64,000 nt of DNA from Sepioteuthis lessoniana (GCA_963585895.1 OY757907.1:113824187-113888186); one strand, 5' to 3'. Positions 42,462 through 54,690 are shown, counted from the first letter of the stretch. Notes: generated by a model from the sequence alone, not told the origin. Numbers and translations are program-made.

Positions 42462-42533
42462 TGGTTATTTCAAGTTCAGACCTACTCTGCCATAGTAGTA
42501 GGTTTCTTTTTTAAATATATTTTTTGTATTTTA

Positions 42534-42563
42534 TTGTCTCTCTCTTTCTGTCCATCTGTCTCA

Positions 42564-42622
<59 letters not shown>
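42534..42622. repeat. (CT)n(TA)n microsatellite
   Basis: CT-rich start, pure CT from about 42566, then TA to 42620. Confidence 0.93.
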
Positions 42623-42625
<3 letters not shown>

Positions 42626-42819
42626 AAAAATATATGCGTGCGAGCGATCATGTGTTTACATTCAGCCTTGCGTGTTTGATGCAGTGTGTAGCAATATAAA
42701 ATACAATATAAAATGTGTATATATGAGTCAGAGAGCCGGCGTGGGTGTTTACATATTTACACCTGTTTTAACTTTCCTATTTTGTCTCTCATTTAGATCA
42801 AATAATTTCCGTATATCTA

Positions 42820-42821
42820 TC

Positions 42822-42888
<67 letters not shown>

Positions 42889-42912
42889 GATATATATCTA
42901 TCAGTTTATCTA
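42820..42912. repeat. (CT)n(TA)n(TATC)n microsatellite
   Basis: CT at 42822-42839, TA to about 42880, then TATAGATATATATCTATC. Confidence 0.93.
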
Positions 42913-42962
42913 TCTCTATGTGTGTGGTTGTGTGAATGCGGTTGATGTAGCATGGGTGTGCT

Positions 42963-43304
42963 ATGCGTGTTTATGTCATATCCATGGACGTATTTGCGAT
43001 GTGTGGACAGTGTGAAAGAACTCTGCCCAGGGAACCTATCGTGCACAACAAGTTAGATTCAGTAGGTGATATTTACAAGTGTGTCAAAAGCCCGCAGGGT
43101 AAACCAGCTGACGTGTTCTTTCCCTACATCTCGTCCATGTCCCAATCACTGCGTGTGTTACGGCGAAAAGATATCAAACGCCATCAATCGTTCCTCTTTT
43201 ATTTTCCTTACAGATCTTATTCATTCATCATATTTTTGTTCATTCTATCAGGTACCCTTTCTTTCTTTCTTTCTTTCTTTCTTTTTTCTTTCTTTCTTTG
43301 CTGA
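42963..43304 (+). other. Unassigned open frame, 113 codons
   Basis: MRVYVISMDVFAMCGQCERT, TLPREPIVHNKLDSVGDIYK, CVKSPQGKPADVFFPYISSM, SQSLRVLRRKDIKR then a hydrophobic end encoded by (TTTC)n. The first ~75 residues are unlike simple repeats and show a CGQC pair. I recognise no family. It may be an exon, a decayed element, or chance. No promoter or splice evidence. Confidence 0.2.
43257..43301. repeat. (TTTC)n microsatellite
   Basis: CTTTCTTTCTTTCTTTC repeats with one T-rich interruption. Confidence 0.95.
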
Positions 43305-43509
43305 GTTACTTCCAGATTTCAATCGGATGCATAATAAGACATTACTTTGTGCTTGATATTTGGTCTATACTGCCTCAAAAATACGAAGTTTTCAGTTTTA
43401 CAACATTTTGTTTGAAACCACAACGACTCAAATTGCATACACGCATTCAATACACAAGAATCAAAAGCACGCGCATGCACGGACATACATGCACTGTTAA
43501 ATTGTTGAT

Positions 43510-43567
43510 TAATATATATATATATATATATATATATGTGTATGTGTGTGTGTGTGTGTGTGTGTAT
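43510..43567. repeat. (TA)n(GT)n microsatellite
   Basis: TA dinucleotides followed by TATGTGTGTG. Confidence 0.95.
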
Positions 43568-43605
43568 TTACTGAGAGAAATAAAGGAAGAAATTAAGAGA
43601 GAGGA

Positions 43606-43616
43606 ATAGAGAGAGA

Positions 43617-43662
<46 letters not shown>

Positions 43663-43674
43663 GAGAGAAAGATG
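43606..43674. repeat. (GA)n microsatellite
   Basis: GA units with a few ATAGA interruptions. Confidence 0.95.
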
Positions 43675-43812
43675 ATATTCACTAATATTCATGAATTTTA
43701 CAAACATTAATTCAGTATCAATCAAGTAGACATGTTTTCAAAAACAAAATGGGAATTAAAGAAAAAAAATAGCATTTGAAGGTTATTTTTCTGATAACTA
43801 CGCTACTAAAGG

Positions 43813-43850
43813 CTCACACACACACACACACAAACACAAACACACACACT

Positions 43851-43899
<49 letters not shown>
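43813..43899. repeat. (CA)n(TA)n microsatellite
   Basis: ACACACACACAC with AAACAC interruptions, then pure TA to 43898. Confidence 0.95.
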
Positions 43900-43900
<1 letters not shown>

Positions 43901-44052
43901 GAACAGTAAGACGTTCTAATTATGTTTTAGGGAAATGTTCATTCCGTCAGGTTTCAGACTTCGACGAGAGCAGATTATGATAATATCATGGCTGTTTAGA
44001 TTTCAAAAATAAAAAATTCAAAAAACAATTCAAATTACACACACACATATAT

Positions 44053-44395
44053 ATCTATAAAGTCAGCCGCAGACAGATCTGTTTCGTTCTATCAGAACTC
44101 ATCAGTGTGGCTAGACATACTAGTTTCCCGTAGTTAAGATCGAAACCCGTTTGACTCAAACGCAAATCCAAGACTCTACCCCTCAACAATGAGGAAACAG
44201 TACCAACGAAGTAAATTTTTAAACGGTTATCACAATTACTATTGTTTACATAAATCCGCTTAACGGCTACCGAGAGCTCAATTCATATATGAAGAGCCTT
44301 GCAACAAACGCTAATGGAAACGCGATCACTTCATTCGCTAAGAGAACTCAACCCTACGGGGGAAGGGGAGTATCTATATCTATAAAGTCATCCAC
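44053..44395. repeat. Block flanked by 18-bp direct repeats with a tRNA-like head
   Basis: ATCTATAAAGTCAGCCGC at 44053-44070 and ATCTATAAAGTCATCCAC at 44378-44395 (16 of 18 identical). Inside, the minus strand has GTTGAGGGGTAGAGTCTTGG (box A-like) and CGGGTTTCGATCTTAAC (box B-like), so the block may contain a SINE of another family. Diverged. Confidence 0.4.
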
Positions 44396-44411
44396 ACTTA
44401 TTTAATGATCC
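44396..44411. mobile_element. Mariner terminus remnant
   Basis: TTATTTAATGATCCTCG is the complement of the Mar terminal sequence GAGGATCATTAAA at 44446. The two ends face each other across a (TA)n tract, so this may be the stump of another mariner copy. Confidence 0.5.
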
Positions 44412-44412
44412 T

Positions 44413-44413
44413 C

Positions 44414-44444
<31 letters not shown>
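44413..44444. repeat. (TA)n microsatellite
   Basis: Pure TA; the target of the Mar copy at 44445. Confidence 0.95.
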
Positions 44445-44448
<4 letters not shown>

Positions 44449-45339
44449 GATCATTAAAAAAGTATCCTGACTTTTTTCATATGAGCACATTTATTCATAA
44501 TACACTCATGAAACTCTAGTACGCTTCGAAGTAATCTCCTCCGGTTGCAATGCACTTGTATCGTTCCAAAAACTTCTGGAAGGCCCCCATGCAAGTCCTC
44601 TTGTGTCAGCGTGTCAATGACCTTCGTCACAGCCTCTTTCATCTCCATAATTGTCTCATAACGACAGCCTCTGAGCTTAGGGAATAACCAAAAGTCACAG
44701 GGAGCAAGGGCTGGACTATAGGGGTGGTGGGGAACTGTCATGATGCCCATCTTTGTCAAATAGTCTGTGACAAGGATGGAGTTGTGGACTGGTGCATTGT
44801 TCTGGTGGAAATACCACTGACCCGATTTGAAGAGTGGTGGCCTCTTCCCACGGAATCTCTTCCTGAACTCCCTTAAAACCTCATCATAGTAACCCTAACC
44901 CTAACCGTTTGACCAATCAACTCTGGTGTATTGACTTCCTTACTCCTCCGACACCTCTCATCATCCTCACAGACTCCCTGCCTTACTTGAATCTCTTATG
45001 CCATTCAAATACTGATGTTCGATTCATGCACGATGCAGCAAAAGCAGTCTGAAGCATTCAATACTTTGCACTGGCATTTTTTCCAAGATTAAAACAGAAT
45101 TTCATGGCATATCGTTATTGTAACTTGTCCTCACGTCCAGATTCCATTTGTGAAATTCACCAGCTGTGACAATCAGGCGTTAATAGGGTGTATTCCAATT
45201 GCTGCTGTAGCTGTTCATTCGTACCTGAAATCATAAAAATTGGTCAGTCATCTCATAAGATGTATAGCAATAACATACTGAATTCTAAAGAGTCCACGAC
45301 AATTTTAAATGCCAGTACGAAAAAAGGCTTGTAACTTAT
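44445..45339 (-). mobile_element. Mar copy 2: mariner deletion derivative
   Basis: Minus-strand mariner relic between two (TA)n tracts. The right terminus reads GAGGATCATTAAAAAAGT; the left end AACATTCAATAAGTTACAAG is a few bases short. The N-terminal segment (45100-44925 on the plus map) has SCMNRTSVFEWHKRFK-type sequence with frameshifts. The C-terminal 101-codon frame at 44454-44759 begins MTKMGIMTVPHHPYSPALAP and has APCDFWLFPKLRGCRYE. NNAPVHNSILV shows the second catalytic Asp reads as Asn here. The central segment with the first catalytic Asp is deleted, with the same telomere-like filler as copy 1. Confidence 0.9.
44886..44907 (-). repeat. Telomere-like block at the mariner deletion point
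   Basis: Plus strand TAGTAACCCTAACCCTAACC: (TTAGGG)n on the sense strand, sitting between LIGQT and the segment TMMRF, exactly as in copy 1. Confidence 0.9.
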
Positions 45340-45344
45340 TGAAT

Positions 45345-45372
45345 GTTTATATATATATATATATATATATAT
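45345..45372. repeat. (TA)n microsatellite
   Basis: Pure TA flanking the Mar copy on its right. Confidence 0.95.
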
Positions 45373-45477
45373 TTCCAGAAATTTAAGATGACCACAACGC
45401 AGTACTTATCCACTTACTTTACATTTCATATGTCACCACACTAATTAGACGGAAAACGATAAATTTCGTTTTCTTTG

Positions 45478-45697
45478 CTTAATAGCATATCAACCTTCAT
45501 GTGTTATTAAATGCCCAAGTCAACTTTGCAGGTGAATAATAGTGGCATTTTCTTAGGCATGGCTTGTAGTCATTGGTTTTTAATCTTTCCCAAAGGCATG
45601 TCTGTAAATGAACGTTATAGCACGAGTGGAGTTCGAACACGATTCTATGATATGTTACTTCTGTACGTTAACCATTACGCTAGTTGACCTTCTCCTT
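45478..45697 (-). repeat. SINE3 copy
   Basis: Minus strand: tRNA-like head GGTCAACTAGCGTAATGGTT (box A) and CGTGTTCGAACTCCACTCG (box B), middle ACATGCCTTTGGGAAAGATT, and tail TGGGCATTTAATAACACATG, AAGGTTGATATGCTATTAAG. Complete in order. Confidence 0.75.
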
Positions 45698-46183
45698 AAG
45701 AAAATGATCATGGGGACGCTTGATATTCTGAATACAATAAGGAAAACAGCAGCATTGTCATTTACCAAATTATTCCTTAAAACAAATCTCAGCTCAAGAA
45801 GATTGGAGTAATTTTCAACTCTAGACAACAGCAATAAAGTAAACCAGTGAAAATTACAAAAAGGCAGTTTACTCTTATTTTCAGAATAACGCTATACATA
45901 GAAGATATAGAAAAAGAATGATCGAGATTTGGGTAGATTTAGCTAGATTAAAGACAACAAACCAAAAGCTCGCTGACCAGGTTTGGATAATAATTAAGAA
46001 AAGCTGGTTTTCTAACCTTAGAATATTGGAAATACACCAAGAAATATATAAGGAAACAGTTCGAAATACATCTACTATAGTAACAGAGATTCTAAAGACA
46101 GAAATGTCAGAAACTTTCAACAAAAGATAAACGCTAAGTACTAACAACCAAGACACCAGAAACCCAAACTCAGAGAAACAAAG

Positions 46184-46461
46184 ACGAACTCAAGAATTTG
46201 TTTGTTTGCTTGTTTGTCATTTATTGGCATGTCAAACTTCTTGGAACTTTTAATGCCATTTTTAAATCCTTTTTTTAGAAGGACAGTGGTGGTTTTATTT
46301 AATAGATTGGAGGATCAGGAGTTTCATACCTTTCCCAAGGGTATTTGTTTAAAAGTGAATGTAATAGCGTTACTCGAGTTCGAACTTGCGTACTTCGATT
46401 CCACAGTCCAGCCATTTAATAATTACACAACGGGGACCCTTACCCCAAACGAACCCAAGAA
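46184..46461. repeat. 13-bp target duplication bracketing SINE3
   Basis: ACGAACTCAAGAA at 46184-46196 and ACGAACCCAAGAA at 46449-46461, one difference. LINE-Z coding resumes after the second copy. Confidence 0.9.
46197..46448 (-). repeat. SINE3, complete reference copy
   Basis: 252 bp. Minus strand: GGGTCCCCGTTGTGTAATTA (box A side), GCAAGTTCGAACTCGAGTAA (box B), AAATACCCTTGGGAAAGGTA, CTTCTAAAAAAAGGATTT, tail ATGGCATTAAAAGTTCCAAG, AAGTTTGACATGCCAATAAA, (CAAA)n. The tail is the same motif that ends element A. Confidence 0.88.
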
Positions 46462-48969
46462 GTAAAAGTTAATGTAGAGATTATGAAAAGAATCATATCC
46501 GAGAAGAAAACCTGATTGCCTTCGCTCAGGAACCAATATTGGAAAACCGTCAAAGTAGAAATTGAAAAACCTAACGACTTATTAACAACATCATGGAACT
46601 AAACAATCTAATATATGTAGGAGCGAAGTAAGCCAGTGAAAAAGTTCGGTTGGCACTAAAGAACAGGTTGAAAATGGCTAAATTGGGATGGGAAGATAGG
46701 TTTGAAACTCAGATAAGAAATCTACGACAACAAGCAAAGGTCATAAGACAGATGAGAAATGAAATGTTGGGACAAAGAGGAAAAAACCACACAACTACAA
46801 AAGATACAACTCGATTAGATAAATCAGAAGGTACTGTCGAAAGAAAAAAGATTAAAAAGATACCGTGACAGGACCAAACATTACAGACAAAACAGTACCT
46901 TCCAAAACAACGAACGAAAACTCTATCAGCAAGTAGGAGGAAGAAATGCGAAGACAGTCCAACAACTGGATGCAAGGGAGTAAAAAGAATTTTGGAGCAA
47001 AATATGGGAACAGAGAGATCATAACAAAAAAAAAAACGAATTGATAAATAACATAGCAAGAGAATTTCAAAGTGTCGAAGAATGTCCAAAGGCGAATGAA
47101 TACATTGATTCATTCGAAGCGACCCCCAAAAAATACCAAACTGGAAAAATCCAGGCCTTGATAGCAAACATGGATTCTAGTGGAAAATGTTTACTTCCAT
47201 CCATGTAAGACTGGCTATCGAAATGAACAGGTGCTTACAAGAAATAGACATATCCGTATGAATGACTGAAGGACAAAACCACACTTATCCAGAAATATCC
47301 CCCCTCACTAAAAAAGCTGCCTCAAAATATTATAGGCCCTTAAAAAGCCTACCGATAACGTGGAAAATACTAGCGGCACAAATTATGGGGGAGATGTACG
47401 CTTCGGTAATATGTCGCTGGCTGTTTTCCGAAGAACTGAGAGGATGCCGTAAAGGATACAAAGGGAGCAGGGGAGTTCCTATATAATGATCAACTCGTCA
47501 TCAAGAGAGTAAAACGAGACGGAAAAATCTGAGTTTGGCATAGATAGAGTAAAAAGCTAATGATAAGGTCTCTCAAAGCTGGATAATACACAGTCTGAAA
47601 ATGTACAATATATCAGGCGAAATCATCAAGTTAATCGAGAAAACTATAAGAACCTGGAGAGTGGAATTGACAGCAGGAGGGAAAAGCTTAGCTGAAATAA
47701 AAAATCCAGAGAAGCATATACCAGGGAGATGCACTATCAAAATTACTATTTATCATCGCGAGGATGCCTATCAAGTACATACTCAGGAAATGCAGAGCCG
47801 GATACAAACTAAGAAAATCGCAAGAAATGATCAATCACCTAATGCACATGGACGACATCAAACTGTTTGCCAAAAACGAAAAAGAATTGGAAACCCTAAT
47901 ACAGGCAGTGAGAATATACAGTCATGACACTGGGTAAAAACATATCAATAGGACTACCAAATCAAGAAAAATTAAAATGCTCAGAGAAAACCTACAAATG
48001 ATTGGGAATATTGGAAACTGACCATCAAACAAGTAGAGACGAACCAAAAAAATAAAAAAAGAATAGCTCGGGAGAACGAGAAAGCTACTCGAAACCAAAC
48101 TATATTGCAGGAACCTTATAAAAGGGATAAATCTATTGGCTGTTTCCATGGTAAGATATTCGAGACCATTCTTGAAGTGAACCTGAAAGGAACGTAAACA
48201 AATGGATCAGAAAGCAAGAAAACTAATGACGATGCATAAGGCCTTACACCCAAGAGATGATGTTGACAGACTCTAAGTGTCAAGAAAAGAAGGAAGAGAC
48301 TTGTTATCATTGAAGATAGCAGTGACCAATCGACAGACTACATGGAAAAGCATGGAGGAAGACTAATTACAGTCACTACAAACAATACTGACAACTAGAA
48401 GAGCAAGAGAATGGAAATAACAAAAATAGGCAGAAAAAACAAATCTATAGACGTTTTATGCGACTAACAAGAAACATCTCACACGAGAAAACGTGGACGT
48501 GGCTAAAAAGGGGAGACCATAAGAGAGAGGCAGAATCTCTTCTAATAGCAGCTCAAATCAACGCCATAAGGACCAACCATATCAAAGCGAGAATAGATAT
48601 GACGCAACAAAACAGCAGACGTAGGTCATGTGGTGAAAGAGACGAAACGATCAATTCCATGATCAGCAAAAGCAGCAAACTAACATAAAAAAAGTAAAAA
48701 AACAAGGCACAACCGGGTTGGCAAGGTGATCCACTGGCAATTGTACAGGAAATTTAAATTTGACTGTACGAACAAATGGTATATGCACAAGAGAGAATCT
48801 GTCCTAGTGAATGAAAAGCACAGACTCCTCTGGAATTTTAGTTCGGGACTATAAAAGCATTTTCAATTATCTATCTTAGCTTATATACTAATTTGCTTGC
48901 CGATATTCGAGCCCTGTTTTCTAACCCGTGTCAGTCTTTCCATTTAAAATGATCGTTTTCCGTACTTTG

Positions 48970-48972
<3 letters not shown>

Positions 48973-49031
<59 letters not shown>
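48973..49031. repeat. (TA)n microsatellite
   Basis: About 29 TA units. LINE-Z ends about 120 bp before it. Confidence 0.97.
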
Positions 49032-49034
<3 letters not shown>

Positions 49035-49594
49035 CTGGCGTATAGACGTAAGACACAAATATATTCCCTAGTGCATACACTGCTAAATTGATATCAAAGC
49101 ATATAAACAACAGAAGAGTTATTTTCAATCACATCTTAAAAAAGCTCCAAATTTTCCCAAAATCAAAACAGGATTCTAATGTTTCAATTTAGACTAATGT
49201 ACTTTTTAAGATTTTAATTATGATGAATTTGAATTTTAGAAAGATCTTAAGTTCATGTTCCAGGCAATTCAAAATTAATCGTTTTAATCTAAATTTCTTT
49301 TTCTTTTAAATAAACATTTGTATTTGAAAATTCTTTCCTAATTTTTAAGACAACTTTTATTTTAAACAATAATATTCCTTCATAAGTTCCCAACCGCACT
49401 AAAATTCATCCTGTTGTTGCAAATACTTGGCCATTAGGCTTTAAGTTTCTTTCAACATTCTCCATACACGCCCAAAATATAATGAAATAAACTAATAAAT
49501 ATAACTATTCTTGTTTTTTTGTTTTGTTTGGTTTTTGGTTTCACTGAGAGTTTTTCAAAACCGATTAAGGTATTTAGAGAATCTTTTGTAGGTT
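49032..49594. other. No feature recognised
   Basis: AT-rich, unassigned. Confidence 0.4.
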
Positions 49595-50247
49595 GATTGG
49601 TTGGTTGGTTTGATTTTTATGGAATATAAATCTTTGTAGGTTATTCAAAGCTAAATCCATTTTCATACAAATAATCAGTTATATTTCAAACAATTCAGTT
49701 TAGCATGAGAACAGACTTTAATTGACTAAATTAGATAGCTTGAAATAGAATTGTTTTTGACAAACAGCTATAATGTATCCAATTTAGTTTATTATAAGTA
49801 TAGATTTTGTTTATACGCAGTTAAATGTCAAAACAGTTCTATTTTAAACAGTTTCATGTCAAAAACAGTTTCTTTTTCAAACCATTCAGTTTAGCATAAA
49901 TATGCAGTTTAAATGTAAGTACACAGTTTAATTGTCAAAATATTTCGATTTCATGTCATTCAGTTTAGTTAAACAGTTCTAATTCAAACAATTCAGTTTA
50001 GCATGAGTACACAATTTTGTTATATTTAACCCATAGATAGGACCCTTATCAGGTGCTATCACTCAGGACCAGAGTGGACCTTGGAGCGATGGCAATAAAG
50101 GGGTGCTCCGCATTTTTTAAAGCTCCAGCATTACTGAAACCTCACCATCAGATAGTTCAGTGTAATAACCAGGACATTAGTTGGGAGGTCTTACCTCTCT
50201 GCAGAGGTACAGTCGGTGTATCCTACAGTACCAGCCGACTGAGCAAG
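49595..50247 (-). repeat. Element A, near-complete copy
   Basis: (TTGG)n, TTTTATGGAATATAAATC, six internal units, CCATAGATAGGACCCTTATC, GGGGTGCTCCGCATTTTTT, CTCTGCAGAGGTACAGTCGG, CCAGCCGACTGAGCAA. The 78-codon frame at 50053-50289 is inside it. Confidence 0.88.
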
Positions 50248-53200
50248 AAACCCTTTGCATTTTCGTTACGTGGCTTATTACATAAATAAAGGGAAGATAT
50301 TTTGAAAAAGTGAAACATATTTTCTTTCATATATTTTTTCCATAAATGTAAACTTTGTATTGCCTTGAATTGGTTAATAGCAAAAATTATTTAGTATTAA
50401 AAAAAAAGTTTCTTTCCAGCCTATCCAAAATAGATGATAAACTGACTGTTCCAAGCTTATTCAGACGTGTGTCATCAAATTTTTGGTAGCTGAGGGAAGT
50501 TAACCATGTGAAAGTTATTGATGAATGTTTAATCTAAAAGGATAAGCATATTTTATACAATATATGTTTTAAAAATGTGCTTAACAACGATCCTGAGTCG
50601 GAAAGAGTTTGTGGAATGGAACCACTCTGACTTTCCAGTAATGAAACTATTCTTGACGAAACTATTCAGTAAAAAATGTCATGCTAACTGTCATCTGTGA
50701 TATGAAAAGACCTATAACTATTAATTTCTTTAAAAAAATCTGACAGCAAACAATGTTTCCTTTTGCTAATTCCTGAGATAACATTCAACTTATTTATTGA
50801 ATAACTATCGTATTTTACTCCTCATTTTCAGTTTATGTTCTTCTATTTGACTAAGATTTCATTAAAATATTTTCCTTTCTTTCCAAGTATTTTCTTTCCT
50901 TTTCATTTGTTCTTTTACGTAGTCTCTATTTTCTTTCTTCTTTAATTTTTGGTGGATATCATCTCTTTCTTTCTTTCATGGTTGATATTTACTAATCATT
51001 ACTTTGCCTGGAGAAGGAACACATCGAATAAGCAAAAATGTTGTACAAATCATAAAAGTGATGAGTGTTTACGTATATTAACAATCAATATTTGAAATGT
51101 TAGAGTGTCACTTGAGTCTAACCCTTATTAGACATCTTGTTATATCGTAGATGGGGGCAGAAGCTCACTACTGGGACTCGAAAACCAATTGATCGTATCG
51201 TTTTATGAAAAAAAAAATTGGCAAACGTGCGTTTATATTAATAATATCTACATCTATTAAGCTGCTCGTTTTATTAGATTTGACCGTCCTTTTTGTTGAT
51301 TTCTAACAGTCATAAAAAGGAGAAACATTTTTACATCTTATTTATTACTATTGAAGGCCCTTAAAGGGCTTCTAAATGTTATGACCTACAAAATATTTTC
51401 GTCTGTTTTTGTGGTTTCACCACAACACTGAAAAGCCCCTAATAACTAAATCTCAGACAACTATTTATTTCACCAAATGATTAAAAATAAAGTGTGCAGG
51501 TTTTAGCCAACATCCTATTTTATTTATTTCACATGCTGGTTCAAAACATTTAGCCACTTGACCATTCAGTTTTGCACCATGGTTTACATCGGTATCAAAC
51601 CATAAGACCAGGCGCTGTACTCGATGATATATTAGATCACTCTTTGAAAAGTACAGCTGTCTCAGCCAGTAAATAGGCCTTCATATCTTTGTTCATCTAA
51701 GTTTATTCTGATATATAACTAAATTAATGACTAGATGATTGTATTGCATCAATAACAGAACGATTCCTTCCAAATCAGTATTCGATATCATGGCTTTCAT
51801 TTGGGTTCGAACATCGTCAAATATTAGAAAATATATAATTCAGAATACCAATCGAGTGATTTTTCTCATTAGAAGAGTTTCGAGTGAGTATCAAAATCAA
51901 AATATATGCGAAATTAGCTATTTAAATTTTCTTTTACAAGAGTTAAAGCTTACAGTAGGGTCACGGACCACTTCTATGAAAGTGATACAGATAATTTGGT
52001 GGTTGAAGGTAAGTATGAAAAACACAATTCGCCTCACATATGGGAGATTCTCATTTTTAATCACTACATTCAATTGAGAAATGCAGTGAAAATATCAGGA
52101 AACAGATAACGGACACAATGACCTGAGAATATTCTTTGTTCTTTTTGGAACAAGCTCTTTATGTACCTTTGAATGGTTCTTTCTGTTCCCTGCTTGCATA
52201 GGGAGAGCATAAAAAAGCCCAGTTTTTTTATTAGGGGTTTTGGGAACACCGAACCGCTACATCCTCGTTTTACACGATCTGATCCCGTAAATACTAAGAT
52301 GGTCGATCAAGTTGGAGCATTTTGGCAACTTTTGGCTAATTGCTATTTTCAGTCCGGGATTTGGATAAAGTATTTCTTATTACCTATCATACAAAACAAT
52401 CTCAAATAGTCCTTATTCCACCATGTAGCATTAAAATATAACTTGCCTTTTCGCATCCCGTGAGCACTCGTTTTCAATAGTACAATTATATCGATTTGTT
52501 TCTACCGAGCAGTAGTAAGGACTATTGAACGTAGTCTTTCAGTTATTTCTGTTGTAAATACAGCATTTGGGCCGATGCACTCAACAGTCTTCTTTATGTT
52601 TACAATTAGTAAGGAGATAATTTGGTTTACAGCAGTTGGTAAATAGAAAATAAATATATGTGAATTGTGTTTTGTTTTTCTCTTATCTCTCTTTGAAAGG
52701 GTCTGAAATATCTTCCGGTAAAAACTATCGCATTATTTATTCCGTTGGTCTAATTTTACAGTTCTGTAGAGTTTCAAATGTTTTTTCTTGATTTTCTTTT
52801 ACATTTTGACTTATTTCTTAACCCTTTAAAACTAAATGTGCTATATTTGATTTTACTATGCATAAGCTAAATATTTTCAATTTTGTGGAGATCACGATTG
52901 AATGTATTGGATTGTTTGGGCAGGGACCTATTAATGTATAAAAGCTGTTTGCAAATTGCCAGCAAATATTTATAGTAACCGCAGAAGTTTGACCAATCAG
53001 AGATGACTAAAGCTTATATGAGCAACGACAAGCTACTGTCTACTGTTAGCACTTGTTCCAGCTTTGTTAAGGGAAAGGCGTACCTTTTTGAATCGCACAT
53101 CCAAAAAGAAGGTGGTTACTCGAATGCCAACAGAATGTTTAATTGTCAGGATTTTATACGTTATCAATAAGACAAAATCTACACCTGGAGTGTAAGTAAA

Positions 53201-53881
53201 AAAAAAAAAGGCTTACCGCGGCACGAGACCGAAACGAGAGAAAAGGAACAAAACTACTATTCGGTTGAAAAAAAGTTTTGCAATTAGAGAAAGATAAAGA
53301 AAAAAGCTTGTGATCAGTGATAGTAAAAAATAGTGTATAAAAAACCTGTGTACTTTTGAGATCGTTTCTACTCTTTAAATGTCCTATTATTTAATTGGTC
53401 TTTTTTATACTGTTATGAAAAAATGTTTAAATATCTTATGTATTAATTTTAATTGTATTCTATATTAGAAAATTATAAAACAGATCGATTCAGGTTTCTA
53501 TTTGTAAAGAATCATGGATTAATAATACTAAGGTGAAGATTTAAGGATATATAATCACTAAATTAAAGGTAGTTAAATACATGATTTTAAAAATATATAA
53601 ACTTAAATTATACTTAGAACTTTGTTCTAAGTCTACGTATGATGATCATTTTTTTTCTAGAATGAGGTAAATTTTTATTTGACAAATTTTATATACATAT
53701 TTTCTCTACTAAGCATAAATTACACTTACCATGTAAATTATTTATCGAGGAGGATCTTTATTATTTTTCAATTTATAACCTGTGTTAAGCCTTTTTCTTT
53801 TAGATCCCAGCAATACATAGATAGGGCAGTTTTATTTCTTAATGTTGGATTTCTAAATGTCAATAGATTATTATAATACAT

Positions 53882-53884
<3 letters not shown>
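50248..53884. other. No feature recognised (3.6 kb); 112-codon frame at 51739-52077
   Basis: The longest interval without a recognised repeat. Strongly AT-rich throughout. The frame at 51739-52077 (MAFIWVRTSSNIRKYI, RVSSEYQNQNICEI) and the one at 52173-52409 (HRESIKKPSFFIRGFG) match no family I know and have no supporting context. This is the place to look for an intron or a distant regulatory element, but I see nothing specific. Confidence 0.3.

Positions 53885-53947
<63 letters not shown>
53885..53947. repeat. (TA)n microsatellite
   Basis: About 30 uninterrupted TA units. Confidence 0.97.
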
Positions 53948-53952
<5 letters not shown>

Positions 53953-54081
53953 AAGTAAAATTCAAAAGAAGATTTTTATTTAAAAATTTGATTCTTTGGG
54001 GAAAAATGTTTCTGCGGCACCCAATTTGTTTATATTCATACTCTTTCAAGAAGCTTAATTTATATTTTATTATAATATATC

Positions 54082-54087
<6 letters not shown>

Positions 54088-54162
<75 letters not shown>
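54088..54162. repeat. (TA)n microsatellite
   Basis: About 37 uninterrupted TA units. Confidence 0.97.
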
Positions 54163-54165
<3 letters not shown>

Positions 54166-54325
54166 TGGTTTATTTATTTCTTAATTATTTGCATTTAAAT
54201 AATAATGTTTTGTATCCCTTTGCATTCGGTAAGAAGCCCTCTTATAAAGAAAGTCGAATCTGCGACTTGTCGAAATAAATCTATAAAGGCATAGTAAGTG
54301 TTCGTTGAGTTTTCTGTTTTGATAT

Positions 54326-54328
<3 letters not shown>

Positions 54329-54401
<73 letters not shown>
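54329..54401. repeat. (TA)n microsatellite
   Basis: About 36 uninterrupted TA units; SINE-D follows. Confidence 0.97.
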
Positions 54402-54403
<2 letters not shown>

Positions 54404-54405
54404 CA

Positions 54406-54690
<285 letters not shown>

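Larger units (their letters stand above)
45880..48850 (+). mobile_element. LINE-Z ORF2 relic, longest copy
   Basis: About 3 kb of decayed ORF2: RKRMIEIWVDLARLKTTNQK, VWIIIKKSWFSNLRILEIHQ (45915-46130), SINE3 insertion 46197-46448, LRNQYWKTVKVEIEK, a basic coiled linker (46650-46868), RPLKSLPITWKILAAQI (47335-47385), KLIEKTIRTWRVELTAGGKS (47630-47690), LLFIIARMPIKYILRK, HLMHMDDIKLFAKNEKELE (catalytic box HMDD at 47845-47856 instead of YMDD), TMHKALHPRDDVDRL (48229-48273), SRKEGRDLLSLKIAV, TREN/KTWTWLKRGDHKREAESL (48475-48545), NHIKARIDMTQQNS, and VIHWQLYRKFKFDC at 48730-48765. It stops before the C-terminal tail. Frames change about ten times. No endonuclease domain recognised. Confidence 0.85.

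Noticed and set aside
44454..44759. A host gene of SETMAR type
   Set aside because: The frame is a mariner transposase C-terminus in a deleted copy; no SET domain or intron structure is present.
51739..52077. 112-codon protein-coding gene
   Set aside because: No recognisable domain; AT-rich codon content like the surrounding noncoding DNA; could be revisited with transcript data.
52240..52310. 5S rRNA-like pseudogene
   Set aside because: A few bases around CACGATCTGATCCCGTAAAT recall 5S rRNA, but the match is too short and disordered.
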